Counted from the stretch's first letter, positions 1-9,411 are shown. The stretch: 64,000 bases of DNA from Oceanococcus sp964629015 (GCA_964629015.1 CAZVMN010000008.1:62001-126000), one strand, 5' to 3'. Translations and numbers: made by a program. Notes: generated by a model not told the origin, from the sequence alone.

Positions 1-189
1 GACGCTTGTGGTCACCCGCTGCGAAAGCTGTATTGGTCGCATGTGCGTCAGACGCCGTGGCACGCTGCGCAGATAGAGAACCGCTTCTGGCGCAACATCA
101 TACTGCGCCATTTCCCGTATCGGCTCTATCACTGGTACGCGCGGCATTTTCCGCAGCCGCAGATCAAACGAAAACCGACACACTATTGA
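1..189 (+). CDS. 3' end of an unidentified protein (partial)
   Basis: Reading frame 1 is open from the first base to a TGA at 187-189, so this is the C-terminal 62 residues of a gene that starts outside the window. The fragment is rich in Arg, His, Tyr and Trp and ends in RKPTHY. It has no recognisable motif and no membrane segment. The methyltransferase starts 12 bases downstream on the same strand, so the two are probably co-transcribed within the polysaccharide locus. A glycosyltransferase C-terminus is possible from context only. An alternative frame starting at base 6 overlaps the methyltransferase start and looks spurious. Confidence 0.6.
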   Translation, partial: DACGHPLRKLYWSHVRQTPWHAAQIENRFWRNIILRHFPYRLYHWYARHFPQPQIKRKPTHY

Positions 190-201
190 GAGGGGCTTGC
201 C

Positions 202-906
202 ATGACATCGGCTCAGGATTTCACCGAGATGGATGCGGCTGAGGAGTCGATTGCTTGGTGGTATTGGAATCGGCAGGCGATTTTTAAACTTCGCGCAGAA
301 TTGACGCGCGCGTTGTCTGCTGCGATGCCGGGGCGGTCTGGACGTGTGCTCGACTATGGCTGTGGCAATCGCGCTTACCAGGGCGTCGTCAATGCCTGCG
401 GTTTGGATTACGTCGCGGCCGACATGCCGGGCAATGCGCATGCGGATATCTCTTTGAACGAGAGTGGTCAGATCCCACCGCAGGAAGGCGACTACGACGT
501 TGTACTCTCGGCGCAGGTACTTGAACACGTTCCCAGCCCGGCAGCCTATCTGGCTGAGGCGTGGCGGGTGCTGAAACCAGGCGGATGTTTGGTTCTGTCG
601 ACGCATGGTGTGTGGGTCTACCACCCTTCTCCCTTGGACCTGTGGCGTTGGACGTCGGATGGTTTGAAAACAACCATCGAGCAGCAGGGTTTTGAGGTTG
701 AAGAGACGCGCGGTGTGATGGGATTGCTGCCGATGTCGATACAGCTTTGTCAGGACGCGTTGCGGATGCGTTTGCCGGGCTGGATCAGCAAGCCGTTTTG
801 TGGTCTGTGTCAGTTTCTGATCAGCATTACGGATCGCTTGCATAAGGATCGCGGGCGGGCACGCGACGCCATGATTTTTGTGGTGCGAGCGCGTAAACCG
901 ATTTAG
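202..906 (+). CDS. Class I SAM-dependent methyltransferase (Methyltransf_11 type)
   Basis: This 234-residue protein has the Rossmann SAM-binding motif I (VLDYGCGN, about residues 49-56), an acidic residue after strand 2 (DYVAADMPG) and the post-motif VLEHVPSP followed by LKPGG near residue 130. These are typical of small-molecule and sugar methyltransferases. It probably acts in the cytoplasm on a sugar or lipid-linked glycan, given the neighbouring acyltransferases and glycosyltransferases. The acceptor cannot be read from sequence. It ends 18 bases before the next gene, suggesting an operon with the acyltransferase. Confidence 0.85.
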   Translation: MTSAQDFTEMDAAEESIAWWYWNRQAIFKLRAELTRALSAAMPGRSGRVLDYGCGNRAYQGVVNACGLDYVAADMPGNAHADISLNESGQIPPQEGDYDVVLSAQVLEHVPSPAAYLAEAWRVLKPGGCLVLSTHGVWVYHPSPLDLWRWTSDGLKTTIEQQGFEVEETRGVMGLLPMSIQLCQDALRMRLPGWISKPFCGLCQFLISITDRLHKDRGRARDAMIFVVRARKPI

Positions 907-924
907 ATGGCATGAGGGCGAAAC

Positions 925-2070
925 GTGCGTAGCAGCGGTCAGGATCTGACTCAACCCATTGTGAGCATCACCCACAATCCTGTGCTCGATAGCATTCGCG
1001 GTTGGGCGATCCTGCTGGTGCTTATGGTGCACTGTGTGGCGTTTCAGCCTGCGGGCTCGAGTGTACTGTCGGTGGTGAACGAAGTGGCTCGCGCGGGCTG
1101 GTTGGGCGTGGACTTGTTTTTCGTCCTCTCGGGCTACCTGATCACGTCGATACTGTTGTCTACACGTCAAACGCCCGGGTACTTCGTGAATTTTTATGCA
1201 CGGCGGGCTCTGCGTATTTTTCCTGCCTACTACCTGTATCTGGTGGTGGTTTTTCTGGTCCTGCCACATGTGTTGGCTGGTGTGAGTGGCGAGAGCTTGC
1301 GCGCTTGGGCACTTTCCAGCGCCCTATATTTGCAGAACATTCAAATGCTCATCGTTGGCGGCGCGACGTCGTGGCGTGGTCTGGATCATTTGTGGTCGCT
1401 GGCGATTGAAGAGCATTTTTACCTGTTCTGGCCTTTGATCGTGGGGCTATTTCCCGCACGACGTCTGCTCGTTGTTTGCGTGGCACTGATTGCGACAGCG
1501 TGGGCGGTGAAAGCGCTGCTGGTGCTCTTTCACGATTGGCCATTGGCGGCCTATGTCTTCATGCCGGCGCGTATGGACGCGTTGGCAGCCGGTGCTCTGG
1601 TGGCCTGTCTGCCGCACGGATGGAACAAAACAACGGGTAGGTTGGCGCTATTGGTTGCCGTTGTTGCGGCTGCAGGTTTGCTTGCGATTGCCTTCAGCAA
1701 GGGTGGTCTGCGCTTGTCCGGCGGTGTGAACATTGCTCTGATCACCAGTTTGGCCGCTTTGGCGTTTGCTGCCCTGCTGCATGTCATCGTGATGACTGAC
1801 TTCAAGCCGATGTGGTTGCATAACCCGGTGTTGGTTACTTTTGGGCGTTACTCCTACGGCATGTATTTGATCCACATTGCGGTTATTGAACTGTTTCAGG
1901 TGCCGTTACTTGGGTACTGGCAGGCCTCAATGGGATACAACACGGCGAGTTTGCTCTCCGGGGTGGCGACCATGCTGGTGACATTGCTTGTGGCGATGCT
2001 GAGCTATCACTTGTTCGAGATGAGGTTTCTCAAGCTCAAGCGATATTTCTCGTCAAAAAGCGCAGCTTAA
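925..2070 (+). CDS. Membrane acyltransferase 3 family (OafA/YrhL-like)
   Basis: The 381-residue polytopic membrane protein carries the acyltransferase-3 hallmark LDSIRGWAILLVLMVH near residues 21-36, whose His is the proposed catalytic base. The RRALRIFPAYY segment (about residues 93-103) and HLWSLAIEEHFYLFWP (about 154-169) are also typical. About ten hydrophobic segments follow. Family members O-acylate extracellular polysaccharides or lipids using a cytoplasmic acyl donor, so a role in O-acetylating the polysaccharide made here is likely. The start is GTG at 925; no better in-frame start lies close by. A second member of the family follows. Confidence 0.9.
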   Translation: MRSSGQDLTQPIVSITHNPVLDSIRGWAILLVLMVHCVAFQPAGSSVLSVVNEVARAGWLGVDLFFVLSGYLITSILLSTRQTPGYFVNFYARRALRIFPAYYLYLVVVFLVLPHVLAGVSGESLRAWALSSALYLQNIQMLIVGGATSWRGLDHLWSLAIEEHFYLFWPLIVGLFPARRLLVVCVALIATAWAVKALLVLFHDWPLAAYVFMPARMDALAAGALVACLPHGWNKTTGRLALLVAVVAAAGLLAIAFSKGGLRLSGGVNIALITSLAALAFAALLHVIVMTDFKPMWLHNPVLVTFGRYSYGMYLIHIAVIELFQVPLLGYWQASMGYNTASLLSGVATMLVTLLVAMLSYHLFEMRFLKLKRYFSSKSAA

Positions 2071-2212
2071 AGACACAACGGCCGATGATGCTGGCGCACA
2101 TTTTTACCGTCTTGACCGGATGTGACGCCAACCTCAGACTTGTGCCGACAAAAGGACATGGGGTGGCAAAGGAACTGCGGCCGCGCTGTGATGAAAGGAC
2201 AGGGAGTCGGGG
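2071..2212 (+). promoter_or_regulatory. Gap between the two acyltransferase genes, possible weak promoter
   Basis: This 142-base gap is longer than the other gaps on this strand. A TTGACC at about 2112 could be a -35 element, but the matching -10 (CAGACT) is poor. A purine-rich stretch near 2195-2213 supplies the ribosome site for the downstream gene. Nothing else is recognisable. Confidence 0.2.
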
Positions 2213-3388
2213 ATGTCGGTAAGCGGAGGGCTGCGTCAGGGCCATATTGAAGGTCTTGATGGTCTGCGCGGTGTTGCGCTGCTCATGGTGGTGATTGCAC
2301 ACCTCTATCTGCTCAATATGGGCTGGATCGGGATGCAGAGCTTCTTCGTTCTGTCGGGGTTTCTGATCACCCGTGTGTTGCTGATGGACCGTGAGCGTGC
2401 TCCGACCTTTGGCAGCTATCTGAAGCGCTTTTATATCCGGCGGCTGTGGCGGATTTTGCCGATGTATTACGGCTATCTGGCCATTATGGTTTTGGTCACC
2501 GAGTCTACCGAGCCCCAGCGCGAGCACCTGTTCTACGCGTTCACCTATCTGTACAACTTCTTTACCTTGCGCCCGGACAGGGTCCATTCCTTCGAGTTCG
2601 ACCACTTGTGGTCCATGGCGGTAGAAGAGCAGTTTTATCTGGTCTGGCCCTTCGTCCTGTATTGGTTTAACGCAGCCAATCTGCGGCGGTTGTTGATTGG
2701 GCTGGTGGGTTTGACAGTGGTGTTGCGCGCACTGACCTGGTTGAACTGGCCCTTCGATATCGCGCCCGAAGCCCAGCCATGGCGGCCGCTGGCGATGTAT
2801 GTGCTGACATGGTCGTACCTCGACGCGTTTGCGATTGGCGCACTGATCAATTTCACGTCGCTGAGCCCGAGGCCGCTGCACTTGTTGCTTTACGCAGTCG
2901 CGGCATTTGTTCTCGGTGTGGCAGTGAACGGTGTCGGCATCATGCCGATGTTTGACGGTGGCCCGTACCTGTCGTTGGGCTGGCCTTTGTACATGCCGCA
3001 TGGCTGGCAAGCGATCTGGGGCTATACGGTGGTCAACGTCTTTCTGTTCCTGTTGATCTGTATGATCATCAATCACGATCAGACCCGGCGGCTGTTTTCC
3101 AATCGGGTGCTCGACTATCTCGGTAAGCGCTCCTATCCCTGCTACCTGCTGCACTACCCCATTCTGGCTGTGTTCTTGCCGATGCTACCGGTGTTGACTG
3201 AGGTCACAGGTCATCGGATTTTCGGCACTCTATTGCTCGCACTGGTCTATATCCCCGTGATCATCCTGCTTGCCGATTTGTGTCATCGGTTGATCGAGTT
3301 GCCGACCATCAAATATGGACGGCGTTTTGCTCCACGTACGCCCCCGCCAGTGCCAGCCTCAGCGGTGGTTAAACCGGATTCGAGCTGA
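2213..3388 (+). CDS. Membrane acyltransferase 3 family, second copy
   Basis: This 391-residue polytopic protein has the same family signature as the gene before it: LDGLRGVALLMVVIAH (residues 15-30), RRLWRILPMYYGY (about 72-84) and DHLWSMAVEEQFYLVWP (about 130-146). The two copies differ substantially, so they probably modify different positions or use different acyl groups. The ATG at 2213 has AAAGGACAGGGAG upstream as a possible ribosome site. It converges on the leftward sulfotransferase with a gap of 18 bases. Confidence 0.9.
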   Translation: MSVSGGLRQGHIEGLDGLRGVALLMVVIAHLYLLNMGWIGMQSFFVLSGFLITRVLLMDRERAPTFGSYLKRFYIRRLWRILPMYYGYLAIMVLVTESTEPQREHLFYAFTYLYNFFTLRPDRVHSFEFDHLWSMAVEEQFYLVWPFVLYWFNAANLRRLLIGLVGLTVVLRALTWLNWPFDIAPEAQPWRPLAMYVLTWSYLDAFAIGALINFTSLSPRPLHLLLYAVAAFVLGVAVNGVGIMPMFDGGPYLSLGWPLYMPHGWQAIWGYTVVNVFLFLLICMIINHDQTRRLFSNRVLDYLGKRSYPCYLLHYPILAVFLPMLPVLTEVTGHRIFGTLLLALVYIPVIILLADLCHRLIELPTIKYGRRFAPRTPPPVPASAVVKPDSS

Positions 3389-3406
3389 ACGTTGCTCGAG
3401 CCAATT

Positions 3407-4261
3407 TCAGGTCCACGATGTGAGGGAGCGATTGAGTAGAGTTTCCAGCTTCGATATGCCATCGCGATAGCGGGATTCGATCAGCGAGTCTCGCGTGCTG
3501 GACGCGACGGGCTCGGCCGAGTCCGTGAGCATGTGGCGAAACCGCAAATTCAGATCTCGTGAGACCAACTTGTTCTTCAGGGCTTTCAAGCGGGGTTGTT
3601 GCATTGCCCAGCGAACCAGCGGAGAGCGAATTTTGCGCGCGGTATTGGTTTGCGCCAGCGCAGGGGCGGGTATGTTGTCGAGATTCAGGAACCCGCATAT
3701 GTCTGACCACGCCTGAGACCAGTTGGGGATGATGTCTTGTTCAAATATGTAGACGCGGATGGCAGAGCGATCGAAGTATTCCAAATAGCGTGAAATTTGC
3801 TCGTGATAATCCCCGCGGGCCAGATAGGAGAAACGCATGCGTGACAATTCACTCTCTCGCAGGCGTTGTGGTTCGGCTTCAATCGCCTCTTCGAAGCTGA
3901 GTTGTTCGTAACCTTTGCGCACATTCATGAGGTAGTGCGAATACGCGCGGCTGGCGGGATTCCGCAGCGTAACAATCAGCTTCGCATCATCACCCAGTAC
4001 ACCATGGATGCGGCGCGCAGCATGTTCGTGGAACAGGTAGCACGGTGTGGCTTCCCCGCAGGTGGCGGATGCTGGGGCGTCATCGAACAGGCTCGCATAG
4101 GCATCTTTTGTGAAATGCTCATCACAATTCGACTCGCGATCGAAGTAGTGCAGTTCCTTGATCGGTGGCAGCCAAACGGACGGGTGCTGGCTGAGCACGT
4201 GGTGCAGCGAGGTCGTGCCCGCCTTTTGTGCGCCGATGATCAGGAATGCAGGAAGAGGCAT
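3407..4261 (-). CDS. Sulfotransferase (PAPS-dependent)
   Basis: The 284-residue protein starts with the 5'-phosphosulfate-binding loop IGAQKAGTTSL (about residues 9-19) and has the 3'-phosphate-binding segment RNPASRAYSHY near residue 103, as in the heparan N-deacetylase/sulfotransferase fold. It would transfer sulfate from PAPS to a sugar hydroxyl or amine. It is the last gene of a leftward three-gene set behind a GT2 and a GT4 glycosyltransferase, so the product is probably a sulfated glycan. The substrate is unknown. A second sulfotransferase lies at 11528. Confidence 0.88.
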   Translation of the reverse strand: MPLPAFLIIGAQKAGTTSLHHVLSQHPSVWLPPIKELHYFDRESNCDEHFTKDAYASLFDDAPASATCGEATPCYLFHEHAARRIHGVLGDDAKLIVTLRNPASRAYSHYLMNVRKGYEQLSFEEAIEAEPQRLRESELSRMRFSYLARGDYHEQISRYLEYFDRSAIRVYIFEQDIIPNWSQAWSDICGFLNLDNIPAPALAQTNTARKIRSPLVRWAMQQPRLKALKNKLVSRDLNLRFRHMLTDSAEPVASSTRDSLIESRYRDGISKLETLLNRSLTSWT

Positions 4262-4270
4262 GGACGAAAC

Positions 4271-5068
4271 TCAGCGTTGCAGGGCGCGGTAGCGCGGCTT
4301 GGCGCGAATTTTCAGTGAGCAAATGAATTGCTGGCGCTCATAAGCCGGCACGGGTTCCTGATTGTCGCTCAGCGCGTGGTCGTTGTTGTAGACATACAAA
4401 ATATCGTCGATATAGCGTGCATGTTCCGCACCGGCCAGTTCCAGCAGAGGTAGCATGGTGGCCACGTCGGCCGCCGAGCAGAAGTATTCGCCATCGTCAT
4501 CGCGCAGGTCCTCGTCGCGCACTTCATCCCATAAAAACTTGCGGTATGCGCGCAAGTGACTGGCGCACCACGGACCGGTTTGGTAGCGAAAGAGACCAAG
4601 ACGAGCGACGGAATCCGGTATGGGTCTTGCCTGCCCGCGGTTGGGGCGTCCGCGCAGACGGTCACGCAGGCGTCTGCGTAACAGTTTGTGGCTGCCGTAG
4701 CTGAGCCATAGATCTGGATCGGCGTAGTGCTCGGCCAAGCGTTCCAGTGCGCCGCTATCAGCGAGCCAATCGTCGCCATCGATGATGATAATGACGTCAT
4801 CTTTGGCCTGAGCTGCCAGGCCGCTGGCGCTGACGATATTCGCCAGGGCGCCGCGCGATGTTGCATTGCGCATGACGGTGTAACGCGAGTCCTCGCCGGC
4901 AGCGGCTTGCGCGACCGCGTATGTGTCGTCTTGTGAGGCGTCGTCAATCAGCACAGCCCGCCAGTGAGGGTAGCTCTGACCCAGTACGGATCCGACATTC
5001 TTTCCCACCCACGCGGCGCAGTTGCGTGCAGCGGTCACTATGGCGAACTGGACGGGAGCCTGACTCAT
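4271..5068 (-). CDS. Glycosyltransferase family 2
   Basis: A GT-A fold enzyme of 265 residues. The N-terminus has AIVTAARNCAAWV and VLIDDASQDDT (about residues 39-49), and the metal/nucleotide-binding motif is DGDDW near residue 97. It would add one sugar from a nucleotide-sugar to a lipid-linked acceptor at the cytoplasmic face of the inner membrane. Its ATG overlaps the stop of the upstream GT4 gene (ATGA), so translation is coupled. The sulfotransferase follows after 9 bases. Donor and acceptor are not deducible. Confidence 0.88.
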   Translation of the reverse strand: MSQAPVQFAIVTAARNCAAWVGKNVGSVLGQSYPHWRAVLIDDASQDDTYAVAQAAAGEDSRYTVMRNATSRGALANIVSASGLAAQAKDDVIIIIDGDDWLADSGALERLAEHYADPDLWLSYGSHKLLRRRLRDRLRGRPNRGQARPIPDSVARLGLFRYQTGPWCASHLRAYRKFLWDEVRDEDLRDDDGEYFCSAADVATMLPLLELAGAEHARYIDDILYVYNNDHALSDNQEPVPAYERQQFICSLKIRAKPRYRALQR

Positions 5069-6216
5069 CCTTGGTGATCCGCGGCAATCTTATTGGCGAT
5101 GGCTTGTGCCGTGCGCGCCCAGTCGAAGCGATTGGCAAACTCGAAACCTTTGCGTCCCATCTCTGCCAGTCGCTGTGGGTCGGTTAGTGCATCCAGTATG
5201 TCTTGCGCCAGCTCGTTTGCGCTGCTGTGTGCGGCGAAGCCGTGATCGCCATTGGCGCTCAGTTCAGGAAAGGCATTGCGCGGCAATCCCATGATCGGTA
5301 CCTGGCAGCTGAGCGCTTCCAGGTATACCAGCCCCCAGGGTTCGTAGTGAGCAGGCATCACAAATAAAGACGCGTTCTCGAATAAGGCTTGCAGTTGTTC
5401 TTCGGTCAGCCACCCGGTGGCTTCAACGCCCGTCATGTTTTCTATGCCGGGAACCTTTTGCCCGCCAACAACGGTCAAGGTCAAGTTTGGGTTTTGACGT
5501 CGCGCCAGCGCGAAAGCGTCAAGCAGCAAGGGGATTCCTTTGTCATCCGGGCGCACCTTGGCAACAGTCAGTAGTCGGCCGTTGCCAAAGTCTTTGGGCC
5601 CTGCATACGGAGTAATCTGTCCGCGCCCGGTGCCGACAACGGTGATCCTGTTTTCGGCCACGCCATAGGCACTCGTCAGGTTGTTCGCGACATGCTCGCC
5701 GATGGCGAAGATATGTTTTGTGGACGTGATGGCACTTTGTTCCAGCCGCCAGAAAAGCCTGTCCAGTCGTGCGGACACTTCACCACGGCGTGATGATTGC
5801 TGGCGCCACAGATCGTAGGTGGTGTCGATATACAGGTAAGCCGGTATGCCAGATTGCGCGCGTGGTGGCAGGTCATATGTGCCCAGGTGCAATGTGGCGG
5901 AGCAAGTCTTGCTGCGTGCCTGGTCGTGGACCTGGTGCCATTGCACCCGACGGGTTAAGGGGCCATCGACGCTGGGATGGCTGCGTTGCATTCGACGGTC
6001 AGCCTTTCTCGCCAGCTTCCGCAACAGCGTTCCTGCCGGCGGCGTGGCCGGCACCGCGCTGATCAAGCCAGTCTCGTTCAAAGCGCGAAAGAGCGCATGC
6101 GGGGTACCGGACCATGTGCGTGGGTCGTCAACCACACCGGCCGAGCAGGTCATAAGAACTCTGGGGGCTGACGCGTGGGCGAAATTCGACTCGGAGGTGT
6201 CAGATGACAAGGACAT
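5065..6216 (-). CDS. Glycosyltransferase family 4 (GT-B fold)
   Basis: The C-terminal Rossmann half has a donor-site segment with RLLTVAKVRPDDKGI and the retaining GT4 E-x7-E motif in EPWGLVYLEALSC. The N-terminal half is less typical but has VLMTCSAGVVDDPRTW near the start. The ATG at 6216 is preferred; the frame also opens with TTG at 6228. It is the first gene of the leftward GT4-GT2-sulfotransferase operon and diverges from another GT4 gene at 6279. Likely role: addition of a hexose to the exopolysaccharide repeat unit. Confidence 0.85.
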   Translation of the reverse strand: MSLSSDTSESNFAHASAPRVLMTCSAGVVDDPRTWSGTPHALFRALNETGLISAVPATPPAGTLLRKLARKADRRMQRSHPSVDGPLTRRVQWHQVHDQARSKTCSATLHLGTYDLPPRAQSGIPAYLYIDTTYDLWRQQSSRRGEVSARLDRLFWRLEQSAITSTKHIFAIGEHVANNLTSAYGVAENRITVVGTGRGQITPYAGPKDFGNGRLLTVAKVRPDDKGIPLLLDAFALARRQNPNLTLTVVGGQKVPGIENMTGVEATGWLTEEQLQALFENASLFVMPAHYEPWGLVYLEALSCQVPIMGLPRNAFPELSANGDHGFAAHSSANELAQDILDALTDPQRLAEMGRKGFEFANRFDWARTAQAIANKIAADHQG

Positions 6217-6278
6217 CGGCTGCCGCAAGCTGTAAAAGATTTAGAATACCCACCAGGTGACTGATTGAGAACCATAGG
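6217..6278. promoter_or_regulatory. Divergent intergenic region between two GT4 genes
   Basis: About 60 bases separate the divergent starts. The stretch around 6230-6252 is distinctly AT-rich (TAAAAGATTTAGAATA) within GC-rich surroundings and contains a -10-like TAGAAT reading rightward. It must hold the start signals for the leftward operon and could hold those for the rightward one. No clear -35 pair was found. Confidence 0.3.
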
Positions 6279-7538
6279 GTGGTCAACAGTCGAAGGCGCG
6301 CTCGAGATCTGGGGGATGATCTGGAGGGACAATCAATAACAGTGCTGGTCAATCAGTTTCCGGAGCTGTCTGAAACGTTTGTAACCGACCAGGCTCGGGG
6401 TTTAAAAGCGCGCGGCTACGGCGTAAAGATTCTGCGCCGGCGTACCGGTCCTGCGATAGAAAAGTTGCAAGCCCTGGAAGCCGAGTTTGAACCCATCAGC
6501 TGGCAGCCGGTGCAGTCACGGTGGCGGCGCTGGCTGAGGAATGGCAAGGCGCTGATTCGCATGCGGCCCGACCAGGCTTGGACCTTACTGGCGGATGACC
6601 TGCGCGGCGATCTGATACCGCTGGTGGCGGCATTGCAGGTGAGTGGTCCATGCGATGTCTACCATGCTCACTTCGGCCCGCAAGGTGAGTTGATGGCCCG
6701 CCTGCGTTTGCTGGGGTTGCTGAATCCACCTTTGGTGGTGTCCTTTCACGGTTACGATCTGACTCGCGTTGCCGCCGGCAGTACGCCGGACTATCGCTAT
6801 CTCAAAGCAGGCGCGGATCGGATTGTGGTGACCACCCAATTTATGCAAAGCAAAGCGGAATCTTTGGGATTTGCGACATCCCAAATTCGGCGCTTGCCAG
6901 TCGGGGTCGCCCTGGAAGACTTTGCGTTCAAACCACGCCACTGGTCTCCCGGACAAACCCTTCATCTGCTGACGGTGGCGCGGCTGGTTCCGCAAAAAGC
7001 TGTGGATCGAGCCATCACTGCTGTCGCGGCGTTGGTGAAGCGGGGCATTCAGGTCCGTTATAGCATTATCGGTGACGGACCGTGCCGGCAAGATCTGCTT
7101 GGTTTGAGCCGCGAACTCGGCGTCGAGCACTGCGTCGAGTTTCTTGGTGGCGTACCCAGAGATATCGTTCAACAACAGCTCGACGAAAACCATCTCTTCT
7201 TGTTTCCCTGTACCGTGTCGGATCTGGGCGATGAAGAGGGACAAGGCATTGTGTTGCTGGAGGCTCAAGCCTGTGGCTTGCCGATACTGACGACGCAACA
7301 TGGGGGCATTCCGGAAACGGTGGCCGATGGTTTATCCGCGCGTGTTGTCCGCGATGATCAAGACGCCATCACCGCCGGACTGGCGGCATTGTTGGAAGAT
7401 CATCAGAAGTGGCCGGAGATGGGCGCTTATGGGCGAGCACATGTGGCGCGTCATTTTACGGTGACGCAACACCTGGATGGATTGCAGTCGATCTATGCCG
7501 AATTGATCGATACACCGCGGAGTCGCGATGAGCATTGA
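6279..7538 (+). CDS. Glycosyltransferase family 4 (WcaL/AmsK-like)
   Basis: The 419-residue GT-B enzyme has the N-terminal segment VNQFPELSETFVTDQ, typical of the colanic-acid WcaL/AmsK group. It also has FHGYDL in the middle and the donor-site E-x7-E motif in EGQGIVLLEAQACGLP. It would transfer a sugar to the growing lipid-linked repeat. The frame opens with GTG at 6279, but conserved sequence starts near residue 20, so a later GTG at 6343 is a credible alternative start. Its 3' end overlaps the next glycosyltransferase by 11 bases. Confidence 0.88.
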   Translation: MVNSRRRARDLGDDLEGQSITVLVNQFPELSETFVTDQARGLKARGYGVKILRRRTGPAIEKLQALEAEFEPISWQPVQSRWRRWLRNGKALIRMRPDQAWTLLADDLRGDLIPLVAALQVSGPCDVYHAHFGPQGELMARLRLLGLLNPPLVVSFHGYDLTRVAAGSTPDYRYLKAGADRIVVTTQFMQSKAESLGFATSQIRRLPVGVALEDFAFKPRHWSPGQTLHLLTVARLVPQKAVDRAITAVAALVKRGIQVRYSIIGDGPCRQDLLGLSRELGVEHCVEFLGGVPRDIVQQQLDENHLFLFPCTVSDLGDEEGQGIVLLEAQACGLPILTTQHGGIPETVADGLSARVVRDDQDAITAGLAALLEDHQKWPEMGAYGRAHVARHFTVTQHLDGLQSIYAELIDTPRSRDEH

Positions 7539-8493
7539 TGTCACGCCGCGCGTCAGCGTGATTTTGCCCACGCACAATCGCCTGGCTTTGTTCCGGCGTG
7601 CCTTGGCCAGTGTGCTGTCGCAAACCATGGCCGATGTCGAGGTGTGGGTTATCGACAATGCGTGCACGGATGGTACTCGCGAGTATCTTGCACAGCTTGG
7701 TGATGCCCGCGTTAAGACCTTGCACCTTGAGACCTACAGCGGGGTTTCTGCAGCACGCAACGCGGCCATCGCGCAGGCTCGCGGCGAGTTGCTGGCGTTT
7801 CAGGACGATGACGACATCTGGTTGCCAGACAAACTGGAGAAGCAAATCGCGTGTTTGGATGCCGCCAATGACGACGTTGGCTTGTGTTTGGCGGGTTACA
7901 TCCGTTTGGTTCCCGATGGTGCGCGCAACTGCTTTGGCGACAAGGATTTCGCCGAAGTGGATTTCAGCCGTGTGCACGGATTGGTGTCGATGGGGGCCAT
8001 AGCGACGCCGGCTTGGTTGGTAAGAGCAGCGCTGGTTCGAGAAGTGGGTGGTTTTGACGAGCTGATGCCGGCTCGCAACGACTGGGAATTGGCTTTGCGC
8101 TTGAGCGACGTCTGCCGTTTCACATATCTGTCCGAGCCGTTGTTCATTCAGGATCAGCGCCATGCCACCAGCATGGCGGGAAACGAACAACGCGTGGTTG
8201 CTGGCGTTAGGCGTATTTTGGAAAAGCACAGTGGTCGCTGGGCTGCACAGCCGGCGAGTTTGGCGTATTTTCACTACGTGATCGGCCGGTACGAATTGAC
8301 TCGTGGCGACAAACACCGCGGGCTTGAGAGTTTGCGCGAGGCTTTGCATATTCACCCAGGGTTTCTTGCCGCACGCATCCTTATGCTGGCATCTCATCTC
8401 GGCGGTGAGGCTGCGGTGCGCCGGTTACGTCAGTGGCGGCAGGCATTGAGGCGCTTGCACTGGTCAAGAAAAACGCATCGAGGGCAAGCGTGA
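7528..8493 (+). CDS. Glycosyltransferase family 2
   Basis: A 321-residue GT-A enzyme with VSVILPTHNRLALFRRAL at the N-terminus, VIDNACTDGT and the DxD region FQDDDDIWLPDK. The C-terminal third (VIGRYELTRGDKHRGLESLREAL) resembles a short helical repeat extension also seen in the next gene. The start overlaps the preceding GT4 gene and the end overlaps the following GT2 gene, so this is a tightly packed glycosyltransferase run. Sugar specificity is unknown. Confidence 0.88.
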   Translation: MSIDVTPRVSVILPTHNRLALFRRALASVLSQTMADVEVWVIDNACTDGTREYLAQLGDARVKTLHLETYSGVSAARNAAIAQARGELLAFQDDDDIWLPDKLEKQIACLDAANDDVGLCLAGYIRLVPDGARNCFGDKDFAEVDFSRVHGLVSMGAIATPAWLVRAALVREVGGFDELMPARNDWELALRLSDVCRFTYLSEPLFIQDQRHATSMAGNEQRVVAGVRRILEKHSGRWAAQPASLAYFHYVIGRYELTRGDKHRGLESLREALHIHPGFLAARILMLASHLGGEAAVRRLRQWRQALRRLHWSRKTHRGQA

Positions 8494-9398
8494 GTTCGCA
8501 GAATTCCAGACCGCTGGTCAGTGTGGTGATGCCGACTTTCAATCGTGCCAATCTGATTGTGCGCGCGATCGAAAGTGTTCTTCACCAAGCGTACGAGAAT
8601 ATCGAACTGTTGGTGGTGGACGATGCATCCAGCGATGACACCGCCAGTGTGATGTCGCGCTACGCCGACAACGTACGTGTGAAATACATACGACGTGAGG
8701 CCAATGGCGGCGCCGCAGCGACGCGTAACACAGGTTTACAGGCTGCATCAGGGGAGTTCATTGCGTTTCACGATGACGACGATGAGTGGCTTTACGACCG
8801 CCTGACGGCCCAGCTCAAATACTTCGAAGCCGATAGCAGTTTGGCGCTCACATCGTGCGCAATGATGCGCTACAACAGTCGCGATGATCAGTTTCTGTTC
8901 CCCCCCAAAGCGATGGCACGAGCGAGCGATGCACGCCGTGCCTTGGCCGAAAATTTGTTTGCCTTCACGCAAACTTGGCTGGCCCGGCGGGAGTGTCTCA
9001 TCGCTCTGGGTGGTTTTGATGAGACGCTGCGGGTATGGGATGACTGGGACTTGATGTTTCGTGTCAGTCAGGCGTATGCGGTGAAATATACGCCGGAATT
9101 GGGCGTGATCTCTCACCCCAGCCCGCAGGGTATCGGTGCAGATGTCTCGCGGCGGGTTCACGATTTGCAGATTTTCGTGGACAAATTCCGCCAGGACGGC
9201 GACAGTCACCTGATGTCAAATTTGCATTACATGCTGGGCCGTTTTCTGGCCACTCAAGGTGATTGGTTGGCGGCTTCTGGGCAGGGCTTACAAGCCCTTA
9301 AAACTGATCCTGCACGCTTGCGTCACTGGGCGCTTATGTTCGGTGCGCCGTTGCTGAGCGCCTTGTTTCGCCGTCGCTGGCGCAAGCGCCAAGCGTGA
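8490..9398 (+). CDS. Glycosyltransferase family 2, paralog of the preceding gene
   Basis: This 302-residue GT-A enzyme has VSVVMPTFNRANLIVRAIES, VVDDASSDDTAS and the motif FHDDDDEWLYDRL. It resembles the preceding GT2 gene in length and C-terminal layout, so the pair probably arose by duplication and may add successive sugars. The GTG at 8490 overlaps the upstream stop (GTGA) and is preferred to an ATG at 8433, which would overlap the upstream gene by about 60 bases and add a non-conserved leader. Confidence 0.87.
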   Translation: MSSQNSRPLVSVVMPTFNRANLIVRAIESVLHQAYENIELLVVDDASSDDTASVMSRYADNVRVKYIRREANGGAAATRNTGLQAASGEFIAFHDDDDEWLYDRLTAQLKYFEADSSLALTSCAMMRYNSRDDQFLFPPKAMARASDARRALAENLFAFTQTWLARRECLIALGGFDETLRVWDDWDLMFRVSQAYAVKYTPELGVISHPSPQGIGADVSRRVHDLQIFVDKFRQDGDSHLMSNLHYMLGRFLATQGDWLAASGQGLQALKTDPARLRHWALMFGAPLLSALFRRRWRKRQA

Positions 9399-9411
9399 GT
9401 CGATATTGTCG

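Noticed and set aside
6..242. 78-residue frame at the left edge
   Set aside because: It overlaps the methyltransferase start; frame 1 gives a more protein-like 3' partial gene ending at 189.
2036..3154. 372-residue leftward reading frame over the second acyltransferase gene
   Set aside because: It is antisense to a clear acyltransferase-3 gene and its protein is rich in Gln, His and Arg with no domain, typical of a shadow frame in GC-rich DNA.
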